Assembly (NCBI GenBank): GCA_016200085.1
Contig: JACQFL010000036.1
Span: 62,001-126,000, forward strand
DNA length: 64,000 nt
Direction: 5' to 3'
Source: Candidatus Rokuibacteriota bacterium
GTDB taxonomy: Bacteria > Methylomirabilota > Methylomirabilia > Rokubacteriales > CSP1-6
Shown here: positions 8,528-18,106 of the stretch, piece by piece
Numbering within the stretch: position 1 is the stretch's first letter
How the letters are laid out: the number at the start of each line of letters is the position of its first letter
Made by a program: the position numbers and the translations under genes
Notes under the pieces: model-generated
The model's database searches: none
What the model was told of the DNA's origin: nothing
Seen by the model: the letters and a program-made list of their open reading frames with translations, nothing else

Positions 8528-9934
8528 GTGAAAGGCGCGGCCGACACCTATCAGGGACGCGGCCTCATCGCCGATCCCATCCACCGCTACATCCTCTACA
8601 CCCGTCCCGGCGCCATCGCGGGCGAGGCCACCGAGCAGGACGTCATCGACACCGCGTGGGTGCAGCGCCTGCGCCGCATCCCGCAGCTGCAGTCCGCGCG
8701 CTGGGTCTTCCCGGCCGCGGAGCACAGCCGCTTCCAGCACTCGCTCGGCGCGATGCACCTGGCCGGCCGTCTCGCCCAGCAGCTCTACCCGTCGCTGCAC
8801 GCGATCTTCCCGGACGGGCCGTCGGCGCCCCTGCTCGAGGAGCTGCTGCGCATGACGGGGCTGCTCCACGACGTCGGCCACGGGCCGTTCGGCCACTTCT
8901 TCGACGACAACTTCCTGGTCGACTACGAGCTCACCCACGAGCTGCTCGGGCAGCGCATCATCCGCGAGGAGCTGGGCGACATCCTGACGTCGCTGCGGCG
9001 GAGCCCGTCGGGAGCGTTCCGCAACGGCGAGGCGATCGACCCGGAGTGGATCTGCTACCTGATGGGCAAGTCGTACACCCACCCGCTGGGCAGCCATCCG
9101 CGCTGGCTGCCGCACCTCAAGCCGCTGCTGTCCGGTGTCTTCACCGCCGACAACATGGACTACGTCCTGCGCGACTCCTACATGTGCGGGGTGGCGGTCG
9201 GGCCCATCGACATCGACCGCATCATCTATTACGCGTTCTTCAGCGAGAAGGGATTGACGCTCGACCGCGGCGGGCTGCAGGCGTTCATCATGTTCCTGAA
9301 CGCGCGCTTCTACATGTACACGAACGTCTACTACCACCGCACCACGCGCGGCATCGACCTGCACCTCAAGGAGATCTTCCGCGAGACCATGCGGATCGCC
9401 TTCCCGTACGACCTCCGCAAGGAGCTCCATCCGTATCTGCACCTGACCGAATGGACGCTGCTCGAGGAGGTCGGGCGCTGGCACGACGCCGACGAGCCGG
9501 AGCGGAAGGCCCTCGGCGCGGAGTGGCGTCAGATCCTGGACCGCCACCTCCGCTGGCGCATGTCCCACGAGGTGATCCTGCCGATGTTCGAGCAGCAGCG
9601 CGGCCAGAGCTACCTGACCAGCGAGGAGACGGAGCGCCGCGTGCGGGAGTTCCTGCCCCGGCCGCTGCGCGGCTTCCCGTTCAAGATCGACATGGCGCTC
9701 CAGGACCCGCGCCCGCTCAACCCGCTCGGGATGGGCGACCGGCAGATCTACGTCTACGACGCCAGCCGCGACGAGGTCACCGCGGAGCCGCTCAAGGAGC
9801 TGCTGAAGTTCCTGCCCGGCAAGGTCAACCAGTGCCGCATCTTCGCCATGAGCCACGAGCACGACGCCGCGCTGGCCCGCGCGCTGGAGCGGGCGCTGGG
9901 CGAGGAGCCCCACTCGATCGTCACCAACGTCTGA
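8528..9934 (+). CDS. HD-superfamily phosphohydrolase
   Basis: IHRYI...RLRRIPQLQSARWVFPAAEHSRFQHSLGAMHLA and LLHDVGHGPFGHFFDD HD motifs. Confidence 0.88.
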   Translation: MKGAADTYQGRGLIADPIHRYILYTRPGAIAGEATEQDVIDTAWVQRLRRIPQLQSARWVFPAAEHSRFQHSLGAMHLAGRLAQQLYPSLHAIFPDGPSAPLLEELLRMTGLLHDVGHGPFGHFFDDNFLVDYELTHELLGQRIIREELGDILTSLRRSPSGAFRNGEAIDPEWICYLMGKSYTHPLGSHPRWLPHLKPLLSGVFTADNMDYVLRDSYMCGVAVGPIDIDRIIYYAFFSEKGLTLDRGGLQAFIMFLNARFYMYTNVYYHRTTRGIDLHLKEIFRETMRIAFPYDLRKELHPYLHLTEWTLLEEVGRWHDADEPERKALGAEWRQILDRHLRWRMSHEVILPMFEQQRGQSYLTSEETERRVREFLPRPLRGFPFKIDMALQDPRPLNPLGMGDRQIYVYDASRDEVTAEPLKELLKFLPGKVNQCRIFAMSHEHDAALARALERALGEEPHSIVTNV

Positions 9935-10167
9935 CGCTCTTGACCAAGGGCGATCGACTGGCGGGCGGCCTCCCGCCGTCCGCGTGGGGCGTTGAGCCGA
10001 CGGGTCGTGCGTCAGCGCGTCTCTCGCCCGTACGCGGTCGCTTCACGCCTGTGCTGAACGGTCGCCTCGAGGACGGAGGCCGCGCCCACCGTCGAGGGGC
10101 GTGGTGTGCGTGGCGCGGGAGCGGGAAACCGGTGCCGGCTCGCTGTACGCCGCGCTATGCTACGGAC

Positions 10168-10353
10168 ATGGAACGCGAGGAGCGATCTCTCCGACCCGAC
10201 CCTCTGATCGAAGCATACAAGCGGGGCCTGGATCGCACGCTCATCCGGCAGAGCCTGCGCCTCTCGGTCGAGGAGCGGCTGGAGGCCTTGATCGAGCTCC
10301 AGCGGTTCGCCGACGAGTTGCGTCGGGCCGGCCGTCAGCTTCACGCCCGATGA
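10168..10353 (+). CDS. Small 61-aa protein, putative partner/antitoxin
   Basis: MEREERSLRPDPLIEAYKRGLDRTLIRQSLRLSVEERLEALIELQRFADELRRAGRQLHAR; ATGA overlap with the nucleotidyltransferase. Confidence 0.6.
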   Translation: MEREERSLRPDPLIEAYKRGLDRTLIRQSLRLSVEERLEALIELQRFADELRRAGRQLHAR

Positions 10354-10847
10354 CGGACTTCAAATCGGTCCTGCGCGTGCTGGCCACGTCGGACGTCGAG
10401 TTCATCCTCGTCGGTGGTGTCGCGGCGGTGGTCCACGGCTCGTCGCGTCTGACGCGCGACGTCGACGTCGTCTATCGCCGGTCGGCCGAGAATATCGAGC
10501 GGCTCGCCCTCGCATTGACGCCGTACCACCCGTACCTGCGAGGCGCGCCTCCGGGTCTTCCGTTCCAGTGGGACGCGCGGACCATCGAGCGCGGCCTCAA
10601 CTTCACGCTGACAACGGACATCGGCGACCTGGACCTTCTCGGCGAGATCATCGGCGGCGGGACCTGGGAGGCGCTCGTCGTGGACACCGAGGCGATCGAG
10701 GTGTTCGGTGTCCGGCTCCGGTGCATCGGTCTGAAGAGGCTCATCGGGGTCAAGCGCGCGGCCGGTCGCCCTCGTGATCTGGAGGCCATCGCGGAGCTGG
10801 AGGCGATCGTGGAGGAACGCGCTCGCGCCAGCGGGTCGTCGTCCTGA
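10350..10847 (+). CDS. Nucleotidyltransferase-fold protein (AbiEii/MNT-like)
   Basis: FILVGGVAAVVHGSSRLTRDVDVVY = G-G/S...D-x-D motif; 'ALVVDTEAIEVFGVRLRCIGLKRLIGVKRAAGRPRDLEAIAELEAI'. Confidence 0.75.
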   Translation: MTDFKSVLRVLATSDVEFILVGGVAAVVHGSSRLTRDVDVVYRRSAENIERLALALTPYHPYLRGAPPGLPFQWDARTIERGLNFTLTTDIGDLDLLGEIIGGGTWEALVVDTEAIEVFGVRLRCIGLKRLIGVKRAAGRPRDLEAIAELEAIVEERARASGSSS

Positions 10848-10925
10848 TCTGCGCCCGGCACGAGAGGGATCGGCACCTTCGACATGAGCGCCCAGCACCA
10901 CGGGACCCGGCTCTGAGGAAACCAT

Positions 10926-12098
10926 ATGGAGAAGTTCCGCGGCGTCGACTACTACGAAATCGAAGGCCTGCTGTCCGAGGACGAGCGGATGGTGCGCGAC
11001 GCCGTCCGCGACTGGGTGGAGGCGGAGTTCCTGCCCGTGGTCATCGAGCACCACCGCGCGGGCACCTTCCCGCTCGACCTGATGCCCAAGCTCGGTGAGA
11101 TGGGCATCTTCGGCGCCACCCTGCAGGGCTACGGCTGCGCCGGGCTCAACAACGTCGCCTACGGGTTGATCATGCAGGAGCTCGAGCGCGGGGACTCGGG
11201 CCTGCGGTCGGCGGCCTCGGTGCAGAGCGGGCTCGTGATGTACCCGATCCACGCGTACGGCTCCGAGGCGCAGAAGGAGCAGTGGCTGCCCGCCATGGCC
11301 CGGGGCGAGAAGATCGGCTGCTTCGGCCTCACCGAGCCCGACCACGGCTCCGATCCCGGCGGCATGAAGACGCGGGCCGTCCGCACGACCGACGGCTACG
11401 TCCTCAACGGCACCAAGCTCTGGATCACCAACGGCTCCGTCGCCGACGTCGCGGTGGTGTGGGCCAAGGAGGCCGACGGCGAGATCTACGGCTACCTCGT
11501 CGAGCGTGGCACGCCCGGCTTCTCCACGCTCGACATCCACGGCAAGTTCTCCATGCGCGCCTCCATCACCTCGGAGCTCGCCTTCCAGGACTGCCAGATC
11601 CCGCTGGAGAACAAGCTGCCGCACACGAAAGGCCTGCGGGGCCCGCTCGGATGCCTCGACCAGGCGCGGTACGGGATCGCGTGGGGCGCGATCGGGGCGG
11701 CCATGACCGTGTACGACTGGGCGCTCCAGTACGCGCAGCAGCGCGTGCAGTTCGGCAAGCCGATCGGGTCGTTCCAGCTCGTGCAGCAGAAGCTCGTGGG
11801 GATGATCACCGAGATCACCAAGGCCCAGCTGCTCTGCCTGCAGCTCGGACGGTTGAAGGACGAGGGCAAGGCGCGGCCGCAGCAGGTCTCCATGGCCAAG
11901 ATGAACAACGTGCAGATGGCGCTGGACGCCGCCCGCCTCGCGCGCGACATCCTCGGCGCGGCCGGGATCGTCGACGAGCATCCCATCATCCGCCACCTGA
12001 TGAACCTCGAGACCGTCAACACCTACGAGGGCACGCACGACATCCACACGCTGATCATCGGCCGCGACATCACCGGGCTCGACGCCTTCGGGATGTGA
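10926..12098 (+). CDS. Acyl-CoA dehydrogenase, glutaryl-CoA dehydrogenase-like
   Basis: GCFGLTEPDHGSDPGGMKTRA, WITNGSVADVAVVWAK, NTYEGTHDIHTLIIGRDITG. Confidence 0.9.
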   Translation: MEKFRGVDYYEIEGLLSEDERMVRDAVRDWVEAEFLPVVIEHHRAGTFPLDLMPKLGEMGIFGATLQGYGCAGLNNVAYGLIMQELERGDSGLRSAASVQSGLVMYPIHAYGSEAQKEQWLPAMARGEKIGCFGLTEPDHGSDPGGMKTRAVRTTDGYVLNGTKLWITNGSVADVAVVWAKEADGEIYGYLVERGTPGFSTLDIHGKFSMRASITSELAFQDCQIPLENKLPHTKGLRGPLGCLDQARYGIAWGAIGAAMTVYDWALQYAQQRVQFGKPIGSFQLVQQKLVGMITEITKAQLLCLQLGRLKDEGKARPQQVSMAKMNNVQMALDAARLARDILGAAGIVDEHPIIRHLMNLETVNTYEGTHDIHTLIIGRDITGLDAFGM

Positions 12099-12116
12099 CG
12101 CCGCCCCCCGCCGCCG

Positions 12117-13169
12117 GTGCTCGAGCTTCGTGACGCGGGCGCGCGCGTGGGGGGCGCGTGGGCCATCCGGGGCTTCCGCCTCCGCGTCGAGCCCGGCGAG
12201 CTGCTCGTGCTCCTTGGCCCCCCCGGCGCCGGCAAGACCACGGCGCTCCGCGCGCTCGCGGGCCTGCTCGCGCCCGAGGAGGGCGAGGCCCGGCTCGACG
12301 GCGCGCCCATCGCGGCCCTCGCCCCCTCCAAGCGCGGCATCGCGGTCGTGTTCCAGGGCCTCGCGCTCTGGCCGCACCTCACCGCCTTCGAGCACCTGGC
12401 CCTTGGCCTGCGCGCCCGCGGCGAGGCGTCCGGCGACGTGAGCTGGCGCGTGGCGGAGACGCTGGAGGCGTTCGGCCTCGAGGCGCTGGCCGGACGCCGC
12501 CCGGGGCACCTCGACGCGGACCAGCGGCTGCGCCTGGCCCTGGCCCGCGCGCTGGTGGTCCGGCCGCGCGTGCTCCTGCTCGACGAGCCGCTCGCGGGCC
12601 TCGCCGGCGAGCTGCGCGCGGTGCTGCGCGCCGAGCTCAAGCGGCTGTACCGCGAGCGCGGCATCCCGTTCGTGCACGCCACGCGCGACGCCGAGGATGC
12701 CATGGCGCTGGCCAGCCGCCTCGCCCTCGTCGAGGGCGGCCGCGTGGTGCAGGTGGGCGCGCCCCTCGAGGTCTACCGGCGCCCGCGCACGCGTGGCGCC
12801 GCCGAGATCACGGGCGCGCTGAACGCGCTGCACGGCGTGATGGGCTCCGGCCCGGGCGGCCGGCAGGTGCGGCTGCGCGACGGGCTGCGCCTGCTCGTCG
12901 GGCCCACCGACGCCCGCGACGGCTGGGAGGTGACGTGCGTGGTCCGTCCGGAGAGCGTGCAGCTCGGTGCGATGGAGGCGCGCGGCGTCAACCGGTTCCT
13001 GGCGACGGTCGCCGACGTCGCCTGGGCGCCCGGCCGCTGGACGTGCCACGTGCTCCTGCCCGGCGAGGTCGTGCTGCGCGTCGACCTGCCGCCCACCGCC
13101 GCCCCGCCCAAGCCCGGCGAGCAGGTGAGCGTGCTCCTGCCCGCCGAGGATGTCATCGTCCTCGAGTGA
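12117..13169 (+). CDS. Stand-alone ABC-type ATPase with degenerate signature/D-loop/H-loop
   Basis: Walker A GPPGAGKTT, Q-loop VFQGLALWPHLT, Walker B VLLLDEP; TOBE-like C-terminus; no permease adjacent. Confidence 0.8.
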   Translation: MLELRDAGARVGGAWAIRGFRLRVEPGELLVLLGPPGAGKTTALRALAGLLAPEEGEARLDGAPIAALAPSKRGIAVVFQGLALWPHLTAFEHLALGLRARGEASGDVSWRVAETLEAFGLEALAGRRPGHLDADQRLRLALARALVVRPRVLLLDEPLAGLAGELRAVLRAELKRLYRERGIPFVHATRDAEDAMALASRLALVEGGRVVQVGAPLEVYRRPRTRGAAEITGALNALHGVMGSGPGGRQVRLRDGLRLLVGPTDARDGWEVTCVVRPESVQLGAMEARGVNRFLATVADVAWAPGRWTCHVLLPGEVVLRVDLPPTAAPPKPGEQVSVLLPAEDVIVLE

Positions 13170-13184
13170 GGCCGGGGTCTTCCT

Positions 13185-13586
13185 CTATGCTGTCCCGCGC
13201 ACGTACAGCTCCACTTCGTGACCGTCGGGATCGCGCACGCTGAACGAGGTCGCCGTCTCCCCGAACGGGACGAGGCCCGCGGCCTCGACGGCGGCGCGCG
13301 CGGTGGCCAGGTCGTCGAGGGAGGCGCCGACGTCGAAGGCGATGTGGTAGAGGCCCGGCACGCCCTTGGCCTGGGGTCCCGGGCCCTCCGCGCGCGCCAG
13401 CTCGCAGGAGACGTCGTGGTGGTGGACGCCGGCCGAGAAGAAGACGATGCGCCCGTTCTTGCCCGTCCCCGTCTCCGCGAGCCCGAGGAGATCGCGATAG
13501 AACCCGCGCGCAGCGTCGAGATCGCGCACGAAGAGCGAGACGTGACCGAGCTCGCGGACCGCGATCCGCGGCGTCTGTGTCTGCAT
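13185..13586 (-). CDS. VOC/glyoxalase family protein
   Basis: LGHVSLFVRDLDAARGFYRDLLGL ... FSVRDPDGHEVELYV. Confidence 0.88.
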   Translation of the reverse strand: MQTQTPRIAVRELGHVSLFVRDLDAARGFYRDLLGLAETGTGKNGRIVFFSAGVHHHDVSCELARAEGPGPQAKGVPGLYHIAFDVGASLDDLATARAAVEAAGLVPFGETATSFSVRDPDGHEVELYVRGTA

Positions 13587-13614
13587 GGGGCGGGTAGTGT
13601 ACCATTGGCAGGTC

Positions 13615-14838
13615 ATGGCTGATTCTCCGCCGGCGACCCTGGGGGTGGCCGCCGCGCCCGCTGTCCTCGCCCGCGCCGCGAACCGCGTCAGGCCCCACGC
13701 CAGGCTCCTCGTGCTCCTGTCGCTCGGCCATCTCGTGATCGACGCCAACCAGGGCGCGCTGGCGGCGCTGCTGCCGTCGCTCAGGGGCGCACACGGGCTG
13801 AGCTACGCCCAGGCCGGCACGATCGTGCTCATGGGCACCCTCGCCTCGTCGGTGATCCAGCCGGCGTTTGGCTGGCTCGCCGACCGGAGCGCGCGCCGCT
13901 GGCTGCTCCCGCTCGCCGTCGTGCTCTCCGGGCTCGGGGTGGGCCTGCTCGGCGTGGCCACGGGCTACGCGTCCCTGCTCGCCCTCGTGCTCGTGATGGG
14001 CCTGGGCGTCGCCGCGTACCACCCCGAGGGCTACAAGACGGCCACGGGCGTGGCGGGCGATCGCAAGGCCACCGGCCTGGCGTGGTTCGCGCTGGGGGGC
14101 AACGTCGGCATCGCGCTGGGCCCGCCGCTGATCACCACCCTCGTCGCCGGCCTCGGCCTCGCCGGCAGCCTGGCGATGCTGGTCCCCTCCCTCGCGGCGG
14201 CGGCGATGCTGCTGGCCGTGCGGCCGCGGCTCGATCGAGCGGAGGCGCCGGCGGTGTCGACGGCGCGCCTCGCGCGCGGCGCCGACATGCCGCGGGCGAT
14301 GGCGCTGCTCATCCTCGTCGTCACGCTCCGCTCGTGGACGACGCTGGGGTTCACGACCTTCGTGCCCTTCTACTACGTCGACCACCTCAAGGCCGACCCC
14401 CGCGTCGTCGGCACGCTGCTCTTCGTGTTCCTGGGCGCGGGCGCCCTGGGCACCGTCGCGGCCGGGCCGCTCGCGGATCGCTGGGGGCCGCGCCGCTTCA
14501 TGACGTGGGTGTTCCTCGCGGCGCTGCCCTTCGGGATCCTGTTCCTCGAGACGCGCGGTCTCCTCGCGCTCGTGATGCTCGCGCTGTTCGGCGCGATGCT
14601 GACCTCGAGCTTCTCGGTGTCGGTGGTGCTGGGTCAGGCGTACCTGCCCCGGCACGCCGGGATGGCGTCGGGCCTCATCGTCGGCTTCGCCATCGGCACC
14701 GGGGGGCTCGCGGTGACGCTGCTCGGCTGGATCGCGGACCACCACGGCCTGCCGCTGGCCCTCTGGATCAGCGCGCTGCTGCCAGCCGCCGGGTTCGCGG
14801 CGGCGCGGTGGCTGCCCGCGCCGGGCGCGGTATCGTGA
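13615..14838 (+). CDS. MFS transporter (fosmidomycin-resistance-like)
   Basis: 12-TM pattern; HLVIDANQGALAALLPSL, YHPEGYKTA. Confidence 0.85.
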   Translation: MADSPPATLGVAAAPAVLARAANRVRPHARLLVLLSLGHLVIDANQGALAALLPSLRGAHGLSYAQAGTIVLMGTLASSVIQPAFGWLADRSARRWLLPLAVVLSGLGVGLLGVATGYASLLALVLVMGLGVAAYHPEGYKTATGVAGDRKATGLAWFALGGNVGIALGPPLITTLVAGLGLAGSLAMLVPSLAAAAMLLAVRPRLDRAEAPAVSTARLARGADMPRAMALLILVVTLRSWTTLGFTTFVPFYYVDHLKADPRVVGTLLFVFLGAGALGTVAAGPLADRWGPRRFMTWVFLAALPFGILFLETRGLLALVMLALFGAMLTSSFSVSVVLGQAYLPRHAGMASGLIVGFAIGTGGLAVTLLGWIADHHGLPLALWISALLPAAGFAAARWLPAPGAVS

Positions 14839-15674
14839 ACGAGGGGCTGCCGTTCCAGGACGGCGAGCAGGTGCTGCTGATCGACCAGCGGGGCAAGCGC
14901 CACCTCATCTTCCTGCGGAAGACGGAGACGTTCCACTCCGACCGGGGCTGGATCCCGCACGACACCATCATCGGCCAGCCGGAGGGCAGCTGGGTGCGCA
15001 GCTCGATGGGGCTGCGCTACCTGGCCTTCCGTCCCACGCTGGCCGAGTACGTGCTGGAGATGCCGCGCGGCGCCCAGGTCATCTACCCCAAGGACCTGGC
15101 GATGATCCTCTTCTGGGCCGACGTCTATCCCGGTGGCCGCGTGCTCGAGGCGGGCATGGGCTCGGCGGCCCTCACGCTCGCCCTGCTGCGCGCCGTGGGC
15201 AGCGAGGGTCGCGTCATCACCTTCGAGCAGCGCGAAGACTTCGCGCGCCGGGCCATCGCGAACATCCACATGCGGCTCGGCGAGGTCACGAACCTGACCG
15301 TGCGGCTGGCGCCCGTCGAGCAGGGGATCGCGGACGAGGGCCCGGTCGACCGGGTGCTGCTCGACCTTCCGGAACCGTGGACCCTCACCCGCGCGGTGGC
15401 CGGCGTGCTGCGTCCGGGCGGCATCCTCCTCTCGTACGTGCCCACCATCATCCAGTCCCACCAGCTGTCCCAGACGCTCAACGCCGAGCGCGAGTGGGCG
15501 CTGGTCGAGACGTTCGAGACCCTGATGCGCCCGTGGAACATCGAGGGCCAATCGGTGCGGCCGTTCCATCGCATGGTGGCCCACACCGGCTTCATCACCG
15601 TCGCCCGGCGCGTCGTGCCCGAGGCCGGGGCGCCGCCGCCGCCCCGCCCGCGGGACGCCGACCGCGTCCAGTAA
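14835..15674 (+). CDS. trmI: tRNA (adenine-58-N1)-methyltransferase
   Basis: PKDLAMILFWADVYPGGRVLEAGMGSAALTLALLRAVG, RVLLDLPEPW. Confidence 0.9.
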   Translation: MNEGLPFQDGEQVLLIDQRGKRHLIFLRKTETFHSDRGWIPHDTIIGQPEGSWVRSSMGLRYLAFRPTLAEYVLEMPRGAQVIYPKDLAMILFWADVYPGGRVLEAGMGSAALTLALLRAVGSEGRVITFEQREDFARRAIANIHMRLGEVTNLTVRLAPVEQGIADEGPVDRVLLDLPEPWTLTRAVAGVLRPGGILLSYVPTIIQSHQLSQTLNAEREWALVETFETLMRPWNIEGQSVRPFHRMVAHTGFITVARRVVPEAGAPPPPRPRDADRVQ

Positions 15675-15698
15675 CCCTTTCGCCGAGCAGGAGACCGG

Positions 15699-17591
15699 AT
15701 GATCACGTTCATGCGCCGCTATCCCCGGACCATCCAGGGGAGTCTTCTCGTCGTCATCGCGGGGTTCGTCGCCTCGCTGTTCATCTTCGGCGCCCAGAGC
15801 AAGGGCGCCGATCCGCGCGACTGGGTCGCCCGCGTCAACGACGAGACCATCACGCCCGACCAGTTCCAGCGCCGCTACGCGCAGTCGATGGCGATGATGG
15901 GCCAGATCTACGGCCAGCGCTTCACGCCCGAGCTGGCCGAGCGCCTGGGATTGCCCCAGCAGGTGGTCGAGGACCTCGTCAACGAGACCCTGGTGGTGCA
16001 GCGCGCCCGCGCCGAGGGCCTCGAGGTTGGCGACGAGGAGCTCAACGCCCGCATCCACCGCATCCCGGCCTTCCAGGAGAACGGCCGCTTCTCGCTCAAG
16101 CGCTACCAGGACGTCCTCGCCGTCAACCAGCTCACCCCGAGCATGTTCGAGGCGGACGTCCGCCGTCAGATGACGCGCGAGCGCGTGGAGCAGGTCGTGC
16201 GCGGCGGGATCAAGGCCTCCGACGCCGAGGTGGAGCAGGTCTACGTGGCGCGCAACGAGGAGGTGCGCGCGACGTGGGCGCTGGTGGATGCGGGACCGAT
16301 CGCCGCCGCCACCCCGGCCAGCGACGGCGAGCTGGAGGCGTACCTCAAGGAGCGAGCCGCCGACTTCCGCCTGCCCGAGCGGCGCCGCGCGCAGTACGTC
16401 GCCATCAATCCCAAGGACGTGACGCCCAGGATCACCGAGGCCGACGTCGAGCGGTATTACACCGCGAACGCGGCCGAGTTCGAATCCCCGCCCCAGGTCC
16501 ACGCCGCCCACGTGCTGGTCGCCGTGCCGCAGACGGGCGGGAGCGCCGCCGAGGACCAGGCGAAGGCGACGGTCGCCGAGGTCATCCGCCGCGCGAAGGC
16601 GGGCGAGGACTTCGCGGCGCTCGCCAAGGCCGTCTCCCAGGATCCCGGCTCGGCGGCCAAGGGCGGCGACCTGGGCTTCATCAAGAAGGGCGAGGTGATG
16701 CCCGACTTCGAGCGCGCGGTCTTCGCCCTCAAGAAGGGCGAGATCTCGCCCGAGCCCGTGCGGACCCCGTACGGCTTTCACGCGATCAAGGTGCTCGAGG
16801 TGCGTGAAGGCGGCAAGAAGCCGCTCAGGGAGGCCGCCGCGCAGATCCGCCAGAAGCTCGAGGGCGAAGGGGCCGATCGCGCCGCCCGGGCGCGCGCCGA
16901 CGAGGTGAGGCCCAAGCTCCAGGCGGCGGCCGACTTCATGGCCGAGGCCAGGCAGCTCGGCCTGGTGCCCGTGGAGACCACGCTCTCGCGCCAGGCCCCT
17001 ATCCCCGGCCTCGGCCGTCCCGACACGCTGCAGGAGGCCGCCTTCGGCCTCGCGGTGGGCGGGATCTCGACCCCGCTGCGCACTCCGGCGGGCTACGTGA
17101 TCTTGAAGAACGCCGAGAACCTGCCCGCGACGGTGCCGCCGCTGACCGAGATCCGCGACCGGGTGGCCACCGCCGTCAAGCGACAGAAGGCCGAGACGGT
17201 CGCGCTCGAGCGCGCCAGGCAGCTGGCCGCCGACGCGCGCCGCGGCGATTTCGCCGAGGCCGCGCGCCAGGCCGGCGCGACCACGGGCGAGACGGCGCCG
17301 TTCTCGCGCAGCAAGCCGGCCGAGCGGCTGGCGGGCGATGCCATGCTGGCCGCGCTGCAGACCCCCGTCCACCGCGTGACCGATCCGGTCAAGACCGGCC
17401 AGGGCTACTACGTGCTCAAGGTGCTGGAGCGCGTGGCCCCGGACATGGCCCGCTTCGCGGGCGAGCGCGACAAGCTCGCCCAGGAGGTCGTCGCGCAGAA
17501 GCAGGGCCAGGCGTGGACGGCCTGGATCGACGGCGCCCGCCGCACCGCGAGGATCGAGATCGCCCAGCGCTACCTGCCTCGCGCGGGGTAG
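15699..17591 (+). CDS. SurA/PpiD-like peptidylprolyl isomerase, membrane anchored
   Basis: N-terminal TM, SurA_N-like region, parvulin motif AAHVLVAVP...AKGGDLGFIKKGEMVP-type, second parvulin-like repeat. Confidence 0.88.
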   Translation: MITFMRRYPRTIQGSLLVVIAGFVASLFIFGAQSKGADPRDWVARVNDETITPDQFQRRYAQSMAMMGQIYGQRFTPELAERLGLPQQVVEDLVNETLVVQRARAEGLEVGDEELNARIHRIPAFQENGRFSLKRYQDVLAVNQLTPSMFEADVRRQMTRERVEQVVRGGIKASDAEVEQVYVARNEEVRATWALVDAGPIAAATPASDGELEAYLKERAADFRLPERRRAQYVAINPKDVTPRITEADVERYYTANAAEFESPPQVHAAHVLVAVPQTGGSAAEDQAKATVAEVIRRAKAGEDFAALAKAVSQDPGSAAKGGDLGFIKKGEVMPDFERAVFALKKGEISPEPVRTPYGFHAIKVLEVREGGKKPLREAAAQIRQKLEGEGADRAARARADEVRPKLQAAADFMAEARQLGLVPVETTLSRQAPIPGLGRPDTLQEAAFGLAVGGISTPLRTPAGYVILKNAENLPATVPPLTEIRDRVATAVKRQKAETVALERARQLAADARRGDFAEAARQAGATTGETAPFSRSKPAERLAGDAMLAALQTPVHRVTDPVKTGQGYYVLKVLERVAPDMARFAGERDKLAQEVVAQKQGQAWTAWIDGARRTARIEIAQRYLPRAG

Positions 17592-17620
17592 TCCTGCGGG
17601 CGTGCTAAGGTAAAGGACCG

Positions 17621-18103
17621 ATGTCCGTCAAGCGCACCCCCATGACCCGCGCCGGCTTCGAGACGCTGCGCGACGAGCTCGAGCACCTCAAGCGCGTGGA
17701 GCGACACGCCATCACCAGGGCCATCGCCGAGGCGCGCGCCCACGGCGACCTCAGCGAGAACGCCGAGTACCACGCCGCGCGCGAGAAGCAGAGCTTCATC
17801 GAGGGGCGCATCGCCGATCTCGAGGGCAAGGTCCATGGCGCCGAGGTCATCGATCCGCCGTCCTCCGGCGAGCGCATCACCTTCGCCTCGACGGTGCGGC
17901 TCGAGGACGAGGCCGGCAAGGAGGTCCGCTACTGGATCGTGGGCTCCGACGAGGCGCAGCCGGCCCGGGGCAAGATCTCGATCATGTCACCGCTGGCGCG
18001 CACCCTCATCGGCAAGAAGGTGGGCGACAACGTGACGGCGCAGCTGCCGGGGGGCAAGAAGACGTTCGACATCCTCCAGGCCAATTTTCCCTGGACGGAC
18101 TGA
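17621..18103 (+). CDS. greA: Transcription elongation factor GreA/GreB family
   Basis: [49 protein letters not shown]. Confidence 0.93.
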   Translation: MSVKRTPMTRAGFETLRDELEHLKRVERHAITRAIAEARAHGDLSENAEYHAAREKQSFIEGRIADLEGKVHGAEVIDPPSSGERITFASTVRLEDEAGKEVRYWIVGSDEAQPARGKISIMSPLARTLIGKKVGDNVTAQLPGGKKTFDILQANFPWTD

Positions 18104-18106
18104 CCG

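Noticed and set aside
8528-9934. HD-domain protein as an anti-phage dGTPase (defence)
   Set aside because: HD motifs are clear but nothing in the context supports defence. It is annotated only as a phosphohydrolase.
10341-13049. 902-aa minus-strand ORF
   Set aside because: Antisense to well-supported acyl-CoA dehydrogenase and ABC ATPase genes. Composition is that of a GC-rich shadow frame.
16480-16500. tRNA T-arm-like GAGTTCGAATCCCC
   Set aside because: Lies inside the PpiD coding sequence, with no acceptor stem or anticodon arm around it.
14634-17372. 912-aa minus-strand ORF
   Set aside because: Antisense shadow of TrmI and PpiD coding sequence with no recognisable domain.
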